From the NCBI GenBank assembly GCA_019136395.1, contig JAGVUH010000531.1, positions 1-25,115 of the forward strand: DNA of 25,115 nt, in the 5' to 3' direction. The notes beneath the pieces were generated by a model. The model saw only the letters and a list, made by a program, of their open reading frames with translations, did not search any database and had not been told where the DNA came from. The DNA comes from Gammaproteobacteria bacterium (GTDB lineage: Bacteria; Pseudomonadota; Gammaproteobacteria; Chromatiales; Chromatiaceae). Both the position numbers and the translations under genes were made by a program. Within the stretch, counting starts at the first letter, position 1; every line of letters begins with the position of its first letter. Positions 1 to 7,562 of this stretch are shown here, piece by piece.

Positions 1-50
1 CATCGAGACCCGACAGGTGGCAAACCGGATGCTGATGATGGGCAGGAAAA

Positions 51-77
51 AAAAGTTCGAGAAGTCCGAGAAGTTCG
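51..77. repeat. Three 9-bp tandem units near the left edge
   Basis: Three consecutive 9-mers (AAAAGTTCG, AGAAGTCCG, AGAAGTTCG) lie just beyond the terminator of the flavoprotein gene. I see no credible gene in bases 1-94. Short tandem repeats of this kind recur between genes elsewhere in the window. Confidence 0.5.
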
Positions 78-94
78 GGGAGCGGGAGGTTGTG

Positions 95-126
95 AAAAAA
101 GGCTGCCTCATCTTGATGAGGCAGCC
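95..126 (-). terminator. Rho-independent terminator of the flavocytochrome unit
   Basis: A perfect 11-bp stem (GGCTGCCTCAT at 101-111, ATGAGGCAGCC at 116-126) closes a 4-nt loop. It is followed, on the minus strand, by six T (A run at 95-100). It lies 19 bases past the stop codon of the minus-strand flavoprotein gene, so it most likely ends that transcript. Confidence 0.9.
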
Positions 127-144
127 TGTCCATAGGGCGGAAGA

Positions 145-1482
145 TCAGGCGAAGCTGTCCGCCATGAGGGTCTTGAACCAGACCTGCATGTCTTCGTAGT
201 TTTCCGTGGTGGCCTGGGCGGCGCTGATAGCCGTGCCATTGTTGTGCTGGCTCGGGATGATCATCTTGCCGGACACCGCATCGTATTGGTCAACCGCCGA
301 GAGCCAGGTGGCGGTGGTCGACGTGATAGGCGTGTAACAGGCGGAATTGGTGACGGGGGCGCCATCCAGGGGCTTGTTTTGCAGCGAGCGCAGGATGGCA
401 TCGGCGCAGGTCTTTGCCTGCTGGTTGCCGATGTGTCCGGCCTTGGGCATGGTAGTGGCGCTGGCATCCCCGATGACATGGACCGAGGGTTTCCGGGTCG
501 ATTCATAGCTGAGAACATTGACCGGAGCGGAACGCTCCCCGGCGGCGGGATTGTAGAGCCCGGCATCCGCCAGCAGTTGCGGCGCCCGTTGGGGCGGGAT
601 CGGATTGAGGACCCCGGCGGTGACGAACTGCTTTACGCCGCCGGCATCCGTGTAACTGACCGTCCGGTCGGTGAGGCTTTCGAGGTAGAGGTTCTGGCAG
701 CGGGGACGGTAATCGACGAAGTAGCCATGGGCGCCAGTAAAGGCGGCGGCGAAGTTGTCCCGTTCCACCAGGATGTCATCGTTGGCGTCCAGCACGACCA
801 CCTGGCTGGCGGGCTTGTTCTTGGCCAGCCAATCCGCCACGACGCAGGCGCGCTCATAGGGCCCCGGTGGGCAGCGGTAGGGGGCCTTGGGAATGGTGAT
901 GACCACGTCAGCGCCATTGGTCATGCCGACGAGCTGATTGCGCAGGAGCTGTGTCTGGGGGCCGGCCTGCCAGGCATGGGGAATGAGTTGATCGTACTGC
1001 GACAGGCTGGACATCCCGGGTAGCAGGTCGAACTCCAGGCCTGGCGCCAGGACCAGGCGACCATAGCTGTAACTGGTGCCCCCTGAGAGGGTCACCGTCT
1101 TGGCGTCGGTGTTGATCCCGGTGACCGTTCCCTTAACCAACTGCACGCCATAGTGATTCTTCAGCGTGTCATATACATAAGTCAGGTTGGCCAGGGTCAT
1201 CTGACCCGTCAGGACCTTGTTGCTCATGATGTTGGAGGTGTAGGTGGGGGCCTTTTCTATGAGCGTGACATTCACCCCCGTACCGCCCCACAGACGCAGG
1301 TATTTGGCCATGGTAGCTCCGGCCATGCCGCCACCAACGATAACGATGTTGCCGCTAATGCCGGTGTTGGTCGGCACGCGAAACAGCAGAGATCCCCCAT
1401 CCTCGGCGCGAAGGAAAGAGGGCAGGGTCATGAGGCCGGCGCCGCTGAGGGCGAGTGCTTCGAGAAATTGACGACGATTCAT
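145..1482 (-). CDS. fccB: Flavocytochrome c sulfide dehydrogenase-like flavoprotein, Tat-exported
   Basis: This 445-aa protein belongs to the FccB/SoxF family, FAD-binding periplasmic subunits that oxidise sulfide and pass electrons to a cytochrome c subunit. The N-terminus has a twin-arginine signal (RRQFLEAL, residues 3-10, then a hydrophobic stretch and PSFLRA). A Rossmann FAD motif follows at about 46-56 (IVIVGGGMAGA). The family block RCPPGPYERA occurs at 203-212 and the second FAD contact HVIGDAS at 335-341. The pair of cysteines that form the redox-active disulfide in the Allochromatium enzyme is matched by Cys204 (in RCPPGPYER) and Cys382 (in ACYTP), so the active site looks intact. 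It lies 23 bases downstream of a cytochrome c gene, matching the known fccA-fccB order, and a strong terminator follows. The family call is firm. Sulfide as the true substrate is inference, because paralogues with unknown substrates exist. Confidence 0.88.
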   Translation of the reverse strand: MNRRQFLEALALSGAGLMTLPSFLRAEDGGSLLFRVPTNTGISGNIVIVGGGMAGATMAKYLRLWGGTGVNVTLIEKAPTYTSNIMSNKVLTGQMTLANLTYVYDTLKNHYGVQLVKGTVTGINTDAKTVTLSGGTSYSYGRLVLAPGLEFDLLPGMSSLSQYDQLIPHAWQAGPQTQLLRNQLVGMTNGADVVITIPKAPYRCPPGPYERACVVADWLAKNKPASQVVVLDANDDILVERDNFAAAFTGAHGYFVDYRPRCQNLYLESLTDRTVSYTDAGGVKQFVTAGVLNPIPPQRAPQLLADAGLYNPAAGERSAPVNVLSYESTRKPSVHVIGDASATTMPKAGHIGNQQAKTCADAILRSLQNKPLDGAPVTNSACYTPITSTTATWLSAVDQYDAVSGKMIIPSQHNNGTAISAAQATTENYEDMQVWFKTLMADSFA

Positions 1483-1505
1483 GTATGCGGCTCTCGTGTG
1501 AGGAC

Positions 1506-2282
1506 TTAGGGTTTGGCCAGGTACTTGGCGATGGCCCGCAATTGGGCATCGCTGTAGCCCTGCGTATGAGCCGCCATGATGTCGGTGGTAAAGGCAGGAT
1601 CGTCCTGATACTCGACCAGTTCCTCATAAATCTCGGCTTCGGTTTCGCCCAGGAGCTTCTCGAAGCCTCCACTGCCATAGGTGCCGTGGCACTGGAAGCA
1701 GTTGCTGGCAAGGAGGCGTCCTTCCGTCGTCCCGACCACGCTCGCGCCACCACTGGCGTTGACCTGTACTGGCACGGTCCGGGTGGTTTTGCTGTCACGA
1801 ATCGTCAGGTTGGCATTCCCCGCGGCCTTGCCCGTCACGGTAACGACATTTTTGTACAGGGTTGCCGTGACCTTGCTGCTGTCGGAATTGGTCAAAGAAA
1901 CTGTGCCTGTGGGGTTACTAATGGTCAGTTTTGCCTGTGCGCCAACAGCGAGGGACAGGGATGTCGGATTCACCGTCATGGCCGGCTTGACCGTGATCTT
2001 CACGGTTTTCGTGACGGTTGTCGTGCCTTTCTTATCTATGACGTTGAGGGTAGCCGTCCCAGAGGCGCTTCCCGTTACGGTAATCTTGGTGCCTGCCAAG
2101 GATGCCGTGGCCACATTGGGGTTGGAATTACTCAGCGAGACGGTTCCCTGGATGCTGCTGATCGTGACCGTAGCCACTTGACCTACGATCAAGCTGAGAG
2201 AAGTAGGGGATACGCTTGCCGCCAGCGCCTGAAAGGCGAGGAGGGGCAGCAGTAAACCCAGCATGGCTAGTTTTCTTGGCAT
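1506..2282 (-). CDS. Secreted monohaem cytochrome c with two bacterial Ig-like domains (FccA-position subunit)
   Basis: I choose ATG 2282 (258 aa). It starts a normal Sec signal peptide (MPRKL, hydrophobic core, cleavage near ALA at 19-21), whereas the longer reading frame to 2369 adds a charged, unlikely leader. Residues 23-100 and 101-176 are two Big2-type Ig-like repeats, each opening with PTSLSL and carrying a TVSLxNS block. The C-terminal 75 residues form a small class I cytochrome c. Its haem site is CFQCH (195-199), and the segment DIMAAHTQGYSDAQL supplies a likely axial Met236 and resembles the end of flavocytochrome c cytochrome subunits. By position, just upstream of the FccB-like gene, it should be the electron acceptor of that flavoprotein. 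The usual FccA is a haem protein without Ig domains, so this architecture is unusual. The role of the Ig part (surface or protein binding) is unknown. Confidence 0.82.
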   Translation of the reverse strand: MPRKLAMLGLLLPLLAFQALAASVSPTSLSLIVGQVATVTISSIQGTVSLSNSNPNVATASLAGTKITVTGSASGTATLNVIDKKGTTTVTKTVKITVKPAMTVNPTSLSLAVGAQAKLTISNPTGTVSLTNSDSSKVTATLYKNVVTVTGKAAGNANLTIRDSKTTRTVPVQVNASGGASVVGTTEGRLLASNCFQCHGTYGSGGFEKLLGETEAEIYEELVEYQDDPAFTTDIMAAHTQGYSDAQLRAIAKYLAKP

Positions 2283-2395
2283 GCTCAAGGCAGTGTTCTC
2301 CGTATGAAGGGGGGGGGAGGGGGAGAAGAGAAACCCTGTTGAGACACTGTTACTTACTTTGTGCCACACGAGATTCTTGGAGCTTCAATTCTAGG

Positions 2396-2452
2396 ACTAT
2401 ATTAGTAGGAAAAGATTAAGGCTGCCTTAAGAAATTTAACAATAAATTTATT
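2396..2452 (-). promoter_or_regulatory. AT-rich upstream region with two perfect palindromes
   Basis: Upstream of the cytochrome gene the composition turns strongly AT-rich. It holds a 15-bp palindrome TTAAGGCTGCCTTAA (2416-2430) and a 12-bp palindrome AATAAATTTATT (2441-2452). On the minus strand a TATAGT -10-like hexamer (2396-2401) would place the first palindrome over the -35 region, which suits an operator. This would leave a leader of about 110 nt containing a run of nine C (G at 2309-2317). The -35 match is poor, so the exact promoter is uncertain. Nothing else is visible in 2283-2526. Confidence 0.35.
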
Positions 2453-2526
2453 AGCCTATAGTAATCCTTTATGGCTTCGTTGATGGCCTGGCGTGATAAG
2501 GAGAGCGGAAGGTTGCCAACCTGAGG

Positions 2527-2558
2527 AAAAAAAAGAGCCCGCCTGAGGCGGGCTCTTT
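2527..2558 (-). terminator. Rho-independent terminator of the SCP2-like gene
   Basis: A 10-bp GC-rich stem (AGAGCCCGCC at 2534-2543, GGCGGGCTCT at 2547-2556) has a 3-nt loop and eight T on the minus strand (A run 2527-2534). It lies about 50 bases past the stop of the minus-strand SCP2-like gene. Confidence 0.9.
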
Positions 2559-2611
2559 ATGATCCGGCTCAGCTAGGCCGGAATCGGTAAGGGCTCCGAG
2601 TCGCCGTTAGC

Positions 2612-3031
2612 TTAGCCGAGCTCGTCGGCGCCAATCTTCTGCATCAGGCCGAAGCTCTTGACGAAGGGGTTGGCCATGCGCGGGTCCTTCATCATGGCCT
2701 TGTAGTCGCCGACCTTGAACTTGAGCTTGCCGGTGGTGAAGGCCATGCCCATGCCCATCATACCGATGCCCTTCTCCACCCACTTGAGCCAGTCGCCGAG
2801 GTCGGCGCGCATGTCCCAGTTGGCGGGCGGATCGGTGGGGCTCCAGGCGCCGGCGCGGACGCAGGTGCCGTTCTCGACGACGAAGACCCCGCGGGGGTTG
2901 TCCTCGCTCTTGAAGCCGCAATAGATCACGGAGTTGAAGCCGATCTCGGCCAGCTTGTCCTTGACCTCCGGCTCGCCGTTCCAGGCGTCCATGAGCTGCT
3001 TCATCCAGGCGTCGGAAAAGAGTGCGGACAT
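2612..3031 (-). CDS. SCP2 sterol-binding-domain-like protein
   Basis: A 139-aa soluble protein. ATG 3031 is preferred over a longer frame to 3112 because GGAGG lies 9 bases upstream. The sequence has the alternating features of the SCP2 fold: an N-terminal helix (WMKQLMDAWNG), a central strand pair (FNSVIYCGFKSED, RGVFVVENGTCV), an amphipathic middle, and near the end AFTTGKLKFKVGDYKAMM, the typical 'residual G-K-L-x-x-x-G-D' segment of SCP2 proteins. Such proteins bind lipids or acyl chains; the ligand cannot be inferred here. It has no signal peptide or membrane segment. It is flanked by its own terminator and is separated from the upstream ppx gene by about 125 bases, so it is probably transcribed alone. 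Confidence 0.65.
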   Translation of the reverse strand: MSALFSDAWMKQLMDAWNGEPEVKDKLAEIGFNSVIYCGFKSEDNPRGVFVVENGTCVRAGAWSPTDPPANWDMRADLGDWLKWVEKGIGMMGMGMAFTTGKLKFKVGDYKAMMKDPRMANPFVKSFGLMQKIGADELG

Positions 3032-3157
3032 CGTGATGATCCTCCAGGAGTTGGTTTGGTAAGCCCTGGCCCTTGCGGCCAAGGCGGATGTGCTCTTCTG
3101 GCGCGGCGCCAAGGAGGAAGCGCCACTGGCCAGGATTCTAACAGCTTGGGGGCGGTA

Positions 3158-4681
3158 TCAGGCAAAATCTAGCGGAATGCCCGCGACTGCCAGGCGTTGG
3201 GCCTCCTCCTCCAATTCCAGCCGGGTCAGGGGATGATCATCGAGCCAGCCGGGGGGGAAACGCAGGCTCAGCCGGTTTTCCTTGGCGGTCAGCAGGGGGT
3301 AGGGCTTGGCGGTGGGGGAGCGGCTGCGGTGCAAGAGGGCGGCCAGACGCAGCAGCACGCACAGGCGGGGGGCGGCACGGCGCCAGGGGGCGGCCAGACT
3401 GATGAATTCCTGCACCGGAAACTTGCGGCGGTGGCCCAGGACCAGGCTGGCCAGCAGACCCTGTTCGGCGCGGCTGAAGCCGGACAGGTCGGCATTGGCC
3501 ACCAGATAGGCGCCATGCTTCTGATACTGGCTGTGGGCGACGGCGAGACCGATCTCGTGCAGGCGGGCGGCCCAGGTGAGGAAGGCGGGCATCAGGGGAT
3601 CCGTCAACTCCCAGCCGCGGACCACCTGGCCAAAGAGGACCAGTGCGGTATCGCGAATGCGTCCGGCGTGGGCCTCGTCGACCTCGAAGCGTTGGGCCAG
3701 GACCGTCACCGAGCGCTCCTGGACGTCCTGGTGGCGGGTCAGGCCCAGCATCTCGTAGAGCAGGCCCTCGCGCAGGGCCTCGTCCGAGACCTGCATCCGC
3801 TCGATGCCCAGGGCGGTGAAGACCGAGCGCAGGACCGTGACGCCACCGACGAAGACCTCCCGGCGCTCCTCGGCGAGGCCCTCAAGGTTGATATCGGCGA
3901 AACGGTGGAAGTCGAGCAGGGCCTCCCGCAGACGCTGGAGGGCGTCCGCCGAGATGCCGTCCTGGGACCAGCCCTGGGCGGCGATCACGGTGGCGATGGC
4001 CCGGATGGTGCCGGAGCTGCCGACCACGTCGCGCCAGCCGGTCTGGCGGAATTGCTCGCGCACCGGGCGGATCTCCATGGCACCGGCCAGTTCCGCCCGC
4101 TTCAGGCGCTCGGCGGTGATGATGCCGTCGGGAAAGTGGCGCAGGGAGGCGCTGACGCAGCCCATGTGCAGGCTCTCGCGCAGGCGCGGGCTGAAGCCCT
4201 CGCCGATGATGATCTCGGTGCTGCCCCCGCCGATGTCCACCACCAGCCGACGCTGTTCGCTGGCGGCCAGGCCGTTGGCCACCCCCAGGTAGATGAGGCG
4301 CGCCTCCTCCCGCCCGGCGATGATCTCGATGGGGTGGCCCAGGGCCGCCTCCGCCTGGGCGAGGAAACCGCTCTCCGGGCGTAACTGGCGCAAGGTATTG
4401 GTACCCACCGCCCGCACGCTCCCGGGAGGCATGCCCCGCAGGCGCTGGCCGAAGCGCTCCAGGCAGGCCAGAGCACGGGCCGCCACCTCGGGCTTGAGGT
4501 CCTTGTCCGGGGTCAGCCCCTCCGCCAGCCGCACCATCTCCTTCAGCCGGTCGATGACCTGGAAGTCCCCCTCCAGGGGGCGGGCCACGATCATGTGAAA
4601 GCTGTTGGAGCCCAGGTCGATGGCGGCCAGGGTCTCTGGCGGGGCGCTGGTCGTCTCGTCAAGCGGGGGGTCGGTGGGCAT
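3158..4681 (-). CDS. ppx: Exopolyphosphatase / guanosine pentaphosphatase (Ppx/GppA family)
   Basis: This enzyme removes terminal phosphate from polyphosphate and/or converts pppGpp to ppGpp in the cytoplasm. ATG 4681 (507 aa) has AGGA 7 bases upstream. The longer frame begins at a TTG without such a site. The ASKHA phosphate-1 motif is at 20-30 (AIDLGSNSFHM) and phosphate-2 at 147-157 (VVDIGGGSTEI). Glu125 in GREEARLIY matches the catalytic glutamate of the family. The C-terminal half carries the HD-like helical domain, with LHEIG and later GHRRKFP. The length is close to E. coli Ppx (513 aa). It is divergent from the MFS gene, with about 240 bases between the two starts. Ppx and GppA activities cannot be separated from sequence alone. 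Confidence 0.92.
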   Translation of the reverse strand: MPTDPPLDETTSAPPETLAAIDLGSNSFHMIVARPLEGDFQVIDRLKEMVRLAEGLTPDKDLKPEVAARALACLERFGQRLRGMPPGSVRAVGTNTLRQLRPESGFLAQAEAALGHPIEIIAGREEARLIYLGVANGLAASEQRRLVVDIGGGSTEIIIGEGFSPRLRESLHMGCVSASLRHFPDGIITAERLKRAELAGAMEIRPVREQFRQTGWRDVVGSSGTIRAIATVIAAQGWSQDGISADALQRLREALLDFHRFADINLEGLAEERREVFVGGVTVLRSVFTALGIERMQVSDEALREGLLYEMLGLTRHQDVQERSVTVLAQRFEVDEAHAGRIRDTALVLFGQVVRGWELTDPLMPAFLTWAARLHEIGLAVAHSQYQKHGAYLVANADLSGFSRAEQGLLASLVLGHRRKFPVQEFISLAAPWRRAAPRLCVLLRLAALLHRSRSPTAKPYPLLTAKENRLSLRFPPGWLDDHPLTRLELEEEAQRLAVAGIPLDFA

Positions 4682-4924
4682 GGGTACTTCCTGAAGCTGA
4701 ACCGCGGCGGATGGTAACAAAGCCGGGGCCTGGCCAGATTGCGAAATTGTTACCAAGTCGCTAGGATAAGTCGCCTAAACTCCCCCTGGGATGCCCTGGG
4801 TCTGGTGTCTCCCACCGTGGCTCCCTGCTGCTAAGCTTCTCCCACTCACTAAAGCAGCTCCGTTTTCGGTCACTCCCGGGTAGGCCGAAAAGGGATTTGC
4901 GATACCGATCAGTTCCGGTGCGTC

Positions 4925-6223
4925 ATGAATCCGATCCCCTTTGATCAAGCCCGCTTCAACCGCCTGCGCTGGACCGTGTTCTGGATCCTGATCGGCTCCT
5001 ACATCATGGTCTTCTTCCACCGCGTCGCCCCCGGGGTGGTGGCGGCGGACCTGATGCAGGCCTTTCACACCAGCGGGGCGGCCCTGGGCTCCCTGGCGGC
5101 GACCTACTTCTATATCTATACCGCCCTGCAGATCCCCTCGGGGGTGCTTGCGGATACCCTGGGGCCGCGCATCAGCGTCACCCTGGGCGGGCTGGTAGCG
5201 GGGGTCGGCTCGGTGCTGTTCGGCCTGGCGCCGGACTTCGCCACCGCCAGTTGGGGGCGCTTTCTGGTGGGCCTGGGGGTGTCGGTGATCTTCGTCGGCC
5301 TGATGAAGAGCAACGCCCTCTGGTTCCCCGACCGCCAGTACGGGCGGATCAGCGGGCTCACCCTGCTGGTGGGCAGCCTGGGCTCGATCCTGGCGGCGGG
5401 ACCGCTGGCCCTGCTGCTGGCGGAGGTGTCCTGGCGACAGGTCTTCGTCGGCGCGGGGGTCATCTCCGTCCTGCTGGCCCTGCTGACCCTGATCGGGGTG
5501 CGTAACCGCCCCGAGGATGCCGGCTTTCCCTCCCTAAGGGAGCAGGAGGGGCTGCCACCCCACCCGCCCCGGGACCAGCACTGGCTGCGGGACCTGCGGG
5601 AGGTCCTGACCAACCGGGCGGTGTGGCCGGGCTTCTGGGTCAACTTTGGCCTTACCGGCTGCTTCTTTGCCTTCGCCGGCTTGTGGGCGATCCCACTGAT
5701 GCGCGACCTGTTCGGCCTGGACCGCGCCGCTGCCTCCCTCTACGCCACCGTGACCCTGCTGGGCTTCGCCATCGGTGCCTACAAGGTCGGCTGGATCTCG
5801 GACCGCCTGGGCCGCCGGCGCCCGGTGATCGTCGCCGGGACCCTGCTCTTCTGCCTGGCCTGGCTGGGGATGATCCTCCTCCCCTGGGGGCCGGGCTGGA
5901 GCGGCCTGCTGATCTTCGCCCTGCTGGGCCTGACCGCCGGCGGCAATGTAGTGGTCTATGCCGCCGCCAAGGAGGTCCTGCCGGCGCGGGTGGCGGGCAT
6001 GTCCGTCGCCCTGGTCAACACCGGCCTCTTCCTCGGCGCCGCCATCCTCCAGCCGGCCTTCGGCTGGGTGCTGGACCTGAGCTGGGACGGAACCCTGCGC
6101 GACGGCGTCCGGGTCTACGCGGCCGCCGATTATCAGCACGGGCTTTGGCTTTGCTTTGGTGCCGCCCTTCTCGCCCTCCTCGCCACCCCCCTGGTGCGGG
6201 AGACCCATTGCCGGCAGAATTGA
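4925..6223 (+). CDS. Major facilitator superfamily transporter
   Basis: A 432-aa inner-membrane protein with about 12 hydrophobic segments in two halves joined by a polar loop near residues 190-225 (RNRPEDAGF through the HPPRDQHWLRDL region). The MFS signature A loop between helices 2 and 3 is GVLADTLGPR (73-82), and its counterpart in the second half is SDRLGRRRP. The first helix pair (FFHRVAPGVVAADL) resembles the sugar-phosphate/nitrate-type and organic-anion branches of MFS. The substrate cannot be assigned. The start at 4925 has only a weak ribosome-binding site. The gene stands alone: the ppx gene diverges upstream and a toxin-antitoxin pair begins 106 bases downstream. Confidence 0.85.
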   Translation: MNPIPFDQARFNRLRWTVFWILIGSYIMVFFHRVAPGVVAADLMQAFHTSGAALGSLAATYFYIYTALQIPSGVLADTLGPRISVTLGGLVAGVGSVLFGLAPDFATASWGRFLVGLGVSVIFVGLMKSNALWFPDRQYGRISGLTLLVGSLGSILAAGPLALLLAEVSWRQVFVGAGVISVLLALLTLIGVRNRPEDAGFPSLREQEGLPPHPPRDQHWLRDLREVLTNRAVWPGFWVNFGLTGCFFAFAGLWAIPLMRDLFGLDRAAASLYATVTLLGFAIGAYKVGWISDRLGRRRPVIVAGTLLFCLAWLGMILLPWGPGWSGLLIFALLGLTAGGNVVVYAAAKEVLPARVAGMSVALVNTGLFLGAAILQPAFGWVLDLSWDGTLRDGVRVYAAADYQHGLWLCFGAALLALLATPLVRETHCRQN

Positions 6224-6248
6224 GCGACCCCTGACCAGGGGAGGATCG

Positions 6249-6317
6249 GTGGCCGAGCTGATGTATGGCGAGATTTGCTTTAGCGAGGCCGAGCGGCAGA
6301 TCGCCACTGTCCACTGA
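6249..6317 (+). CDS. Possible 22-codon leader or remnant ORF before the PIN toxin
   Basis: A GTG at 6249 follows a GGGGAGG sequence at about 4 bases and opens a 22-codon frame that contains MYGEICFSEAERQIATVH and stops 12 bases before the PIN toxin ATG. I do not recognise the peptide. It could be a translated leader, the stub of an older antitoxin, or chance. Confidence 0.18.
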   Translation: MAELMYGEICFSEAERQIATVH

Positions 6318-6329
6318 GAGCATGGAACA

Positions 6330-6752
6330 ATGCGGATCGTTGTCGATACCAATGTCTTCCTTTCCGCGATTCTGAGCCGTGGTGCTGCCAACTCGGTGAT
6401 TGCAGCTTGTCTGCGCGGTCAGGCGCTCCCCCTGATGGGGACGACACTGCTGGCGGAATACGAAGATGTCCTGGGGCGGGCAGCACTCTTTACGCAATGC
6501 CGGCTGAGCTCGGCCGAGCGAAGCGAACTCCTGGATATCTTCCTGGCGGTTTGCGAGTGGACGCCTGTCTATTTTGGTTGGCGCCCCAATCTCCCCGACG
6601 AAGGCGATAATCATCTGGTCGAACTTGCGGTTGCCGGTAGCGCCCGTTTCCTTGTCACGCGGAACCTCGGTGACCTCTCTCGCATGGAGCTTCACTTTGC
6701 TGAACTACGAGTGTGCAGTCCTGATGTCTTTTTACGGGAGTTGAAATCATGA
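6330..6752 (+). CDS. PIN-domain toxin of a type II toxin-antitoxin system
   Basis: This 140-aa protein fits the 'putative toxin component, PIN family' group (COG1569-like), Mg-dependent ribonucleases. The acidic centre is visible: Asp6 in VVDTNVF, Glu43 in LAEYEDVL, Asp90/Asp93 in PDEGDNHLVELA, and Asp115 in TRNLGDL. The N- and C-terminal borders (VVDTN start, PDVFLREL end) are normal, so the gene looks complete. It overlaps the downstream gene by ATGA, giving the toxin-first order. The RNA target is unknown. Confidence 0.85.
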   Translation: MRIVVDTNVFLSAILSRGAANSVIAACLRGQALPLMGTTLLAEYEDVLGRAALFTQCRLSSAERSELLDIFLAVCEWTPVYFGWRPNLPDEGDNHLVELAVAGSARFLVTRNLGDLSRMELHFAELRVCSPDVFLRELKS

Positions 6753-6997
6753 CCTCATTCACCCTGAGCTTGCCCGACGAAACTTACCATCGGATCGCTG
6801 AGATCGCCCAGATTCGGGACATCAGTATCAGCGAACTGTTCGTTGGCATGGCCACCGCCCTTGTGACCGAAGGGGATGCCGAGGCGCATTTCCGCGCGCG
6901 TGCCCAGCGCGGACTGGGCAAGGCGGAACGTGGATTGGAGCTGTTGCGAAAGGCCGCGAGTGCGGAGGATGCCAGGGCTCAGACAAAGCCTCTGTGA
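6749..6997 (+). CDS. Ribbon-helix-helix-like antitoxin paired with the PIN toxin
   Basis: An 82-aa protein. Residues 1-40 (FTLSLPDETYHRIAEIAQIRDISISELFVGM) have the short strand plus two helices of a ribbon-helix-helix DNA-binding domain, with the typical 'sLPdetyxrI...a...giSiSel' pattern. The tail is charged, helical and likely to bind the toxin. It starts inside the stop of the PIN gene (ATGA), so the two are translationally coupled. It probably neutralises the PIN toxin and represses the pair. Confidence 0.75.
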   Translation: MTSFTLSLPDETYHRIAEIAQIRDISISELFVGMATALVTEGDAEAHFRARAQRGLGKAERGLELLRKAASAEDARAQTKPL

Positions 6998-7085
6998 CAA
7001 GAAGTTGATCACCGGGGGCGCTGTCAAGGTTGCCGTTAGAGGCGGAATGCACGTGCACAACCCGCAACCACTGGAAGACTAGAAA

Positions 7086-7478
7086 GGGGATGGACTTGAC
7101 CCATGACCACCCAATTCAGCGAAAGTCACGTCGAGGCGGCCGCGCTCGCCTGGCTGGACGGACTTGGCTATACGGTCCTGTACAGCCCAGACCTCTCCCC
7201 GGACGGCAAGGCCCCGGAGCGGGCCAGCTACGCCGAGGTGATCCTTTTGGACCGCTTCCGCGCGGCCCTGGCTAAGCTCAACCGGCATCTACCCCCGGAC
7301 TGCCTGGCGGAGGCGGTCAAGAAGGTCCGGCAGATCGCGACCCCCTCCCTCGTGGAGGAGAACCGCCGCCTGCACCGGCTGCTGGTCGAGGGCGTGGATG
7401 TCGAGATCACCCGCGCCGACGGCAGTATCGGCGGCGACAAGGCCTGGCTGATCGACTTTGCCAACCCTAGGAACAACG
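7086..7478 (+). repeat. 393-bp direct repeat, left copy
   Basis: These bases align without a gap to 13899-14291 (constant offset 6813). The repeat starts 17 bases before the ATG (GGGGATGG...TTGACCC) and ends at GAACAACG, where homology stops abruptly. At protein level 13 of 125 residues differ (about 90 percent identity), so this is not a recent duplicate. The left end of homology falls within what is, in the right copy, the 3' end of the gene preceding hsdR. Confidence 0.93.
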
Positions 7479-7537
7479 CTAGCGAGCCTGGCCGATGCGG
7501 CCAGGAAGGGCAAGACAATCAAGGAACTGCTGACTGA
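7103..7537 (+). pseudogene. Truncated hsdR N-terminal copy
   Basis: Residues 1-125 match the first 125 residues of the full-length HsdR at 13916. The frame then leaves homology after NPRNN and reads 19 unrelated residues to a stop. The truncation falls just before the nuclease centre (Asp145 and Glu159-x-Lys161 of the full copy), and all ATPase motifs are absent, so it cannot cut or translocate DNA. Its reading frame is open and mostly conservative in its changes, so an expressed protein fragment cannot be excluded. Beyond the break another frame stays open from 7479 to 7562 (ASLADAARKGKTIKEL...), possibly the end of a different lost gene that I do not recognise. Confidence 0.85.
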
Positions 7538-7562
7538 GTCTGTGGCCGGACTTCCTGAGTAA

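Noticed and set aside
17..199. 60-codon plus-strand frame at the left edge
   Set aside because: It runs through a rho-independent terminator and into the end of the flavoprotein gene; Lys-rich start from a poly-A tract.
2283..2369. Upstream start for the Ig-cytochrome (MWHKVSNSV...)
   Set aside because: It would place 29 extra residues before a perfect Sec signal peptide and read through the C9 tract.
3197..4384. Long plus-strand open frame (395 codons) opposite ppx
   Set aside because: Glycine/alanine-rich mirror reading of a clear Ppx/GppA gene; no family features of its own.
6876..7082. 68-codon frame overlapping the RHH antitoxin
   Set aside because: It mostly overlaps the antitoxin in another frame and has no recognisable domain, although its end (AVKVAVRGGMHVHN) is not obviously random.
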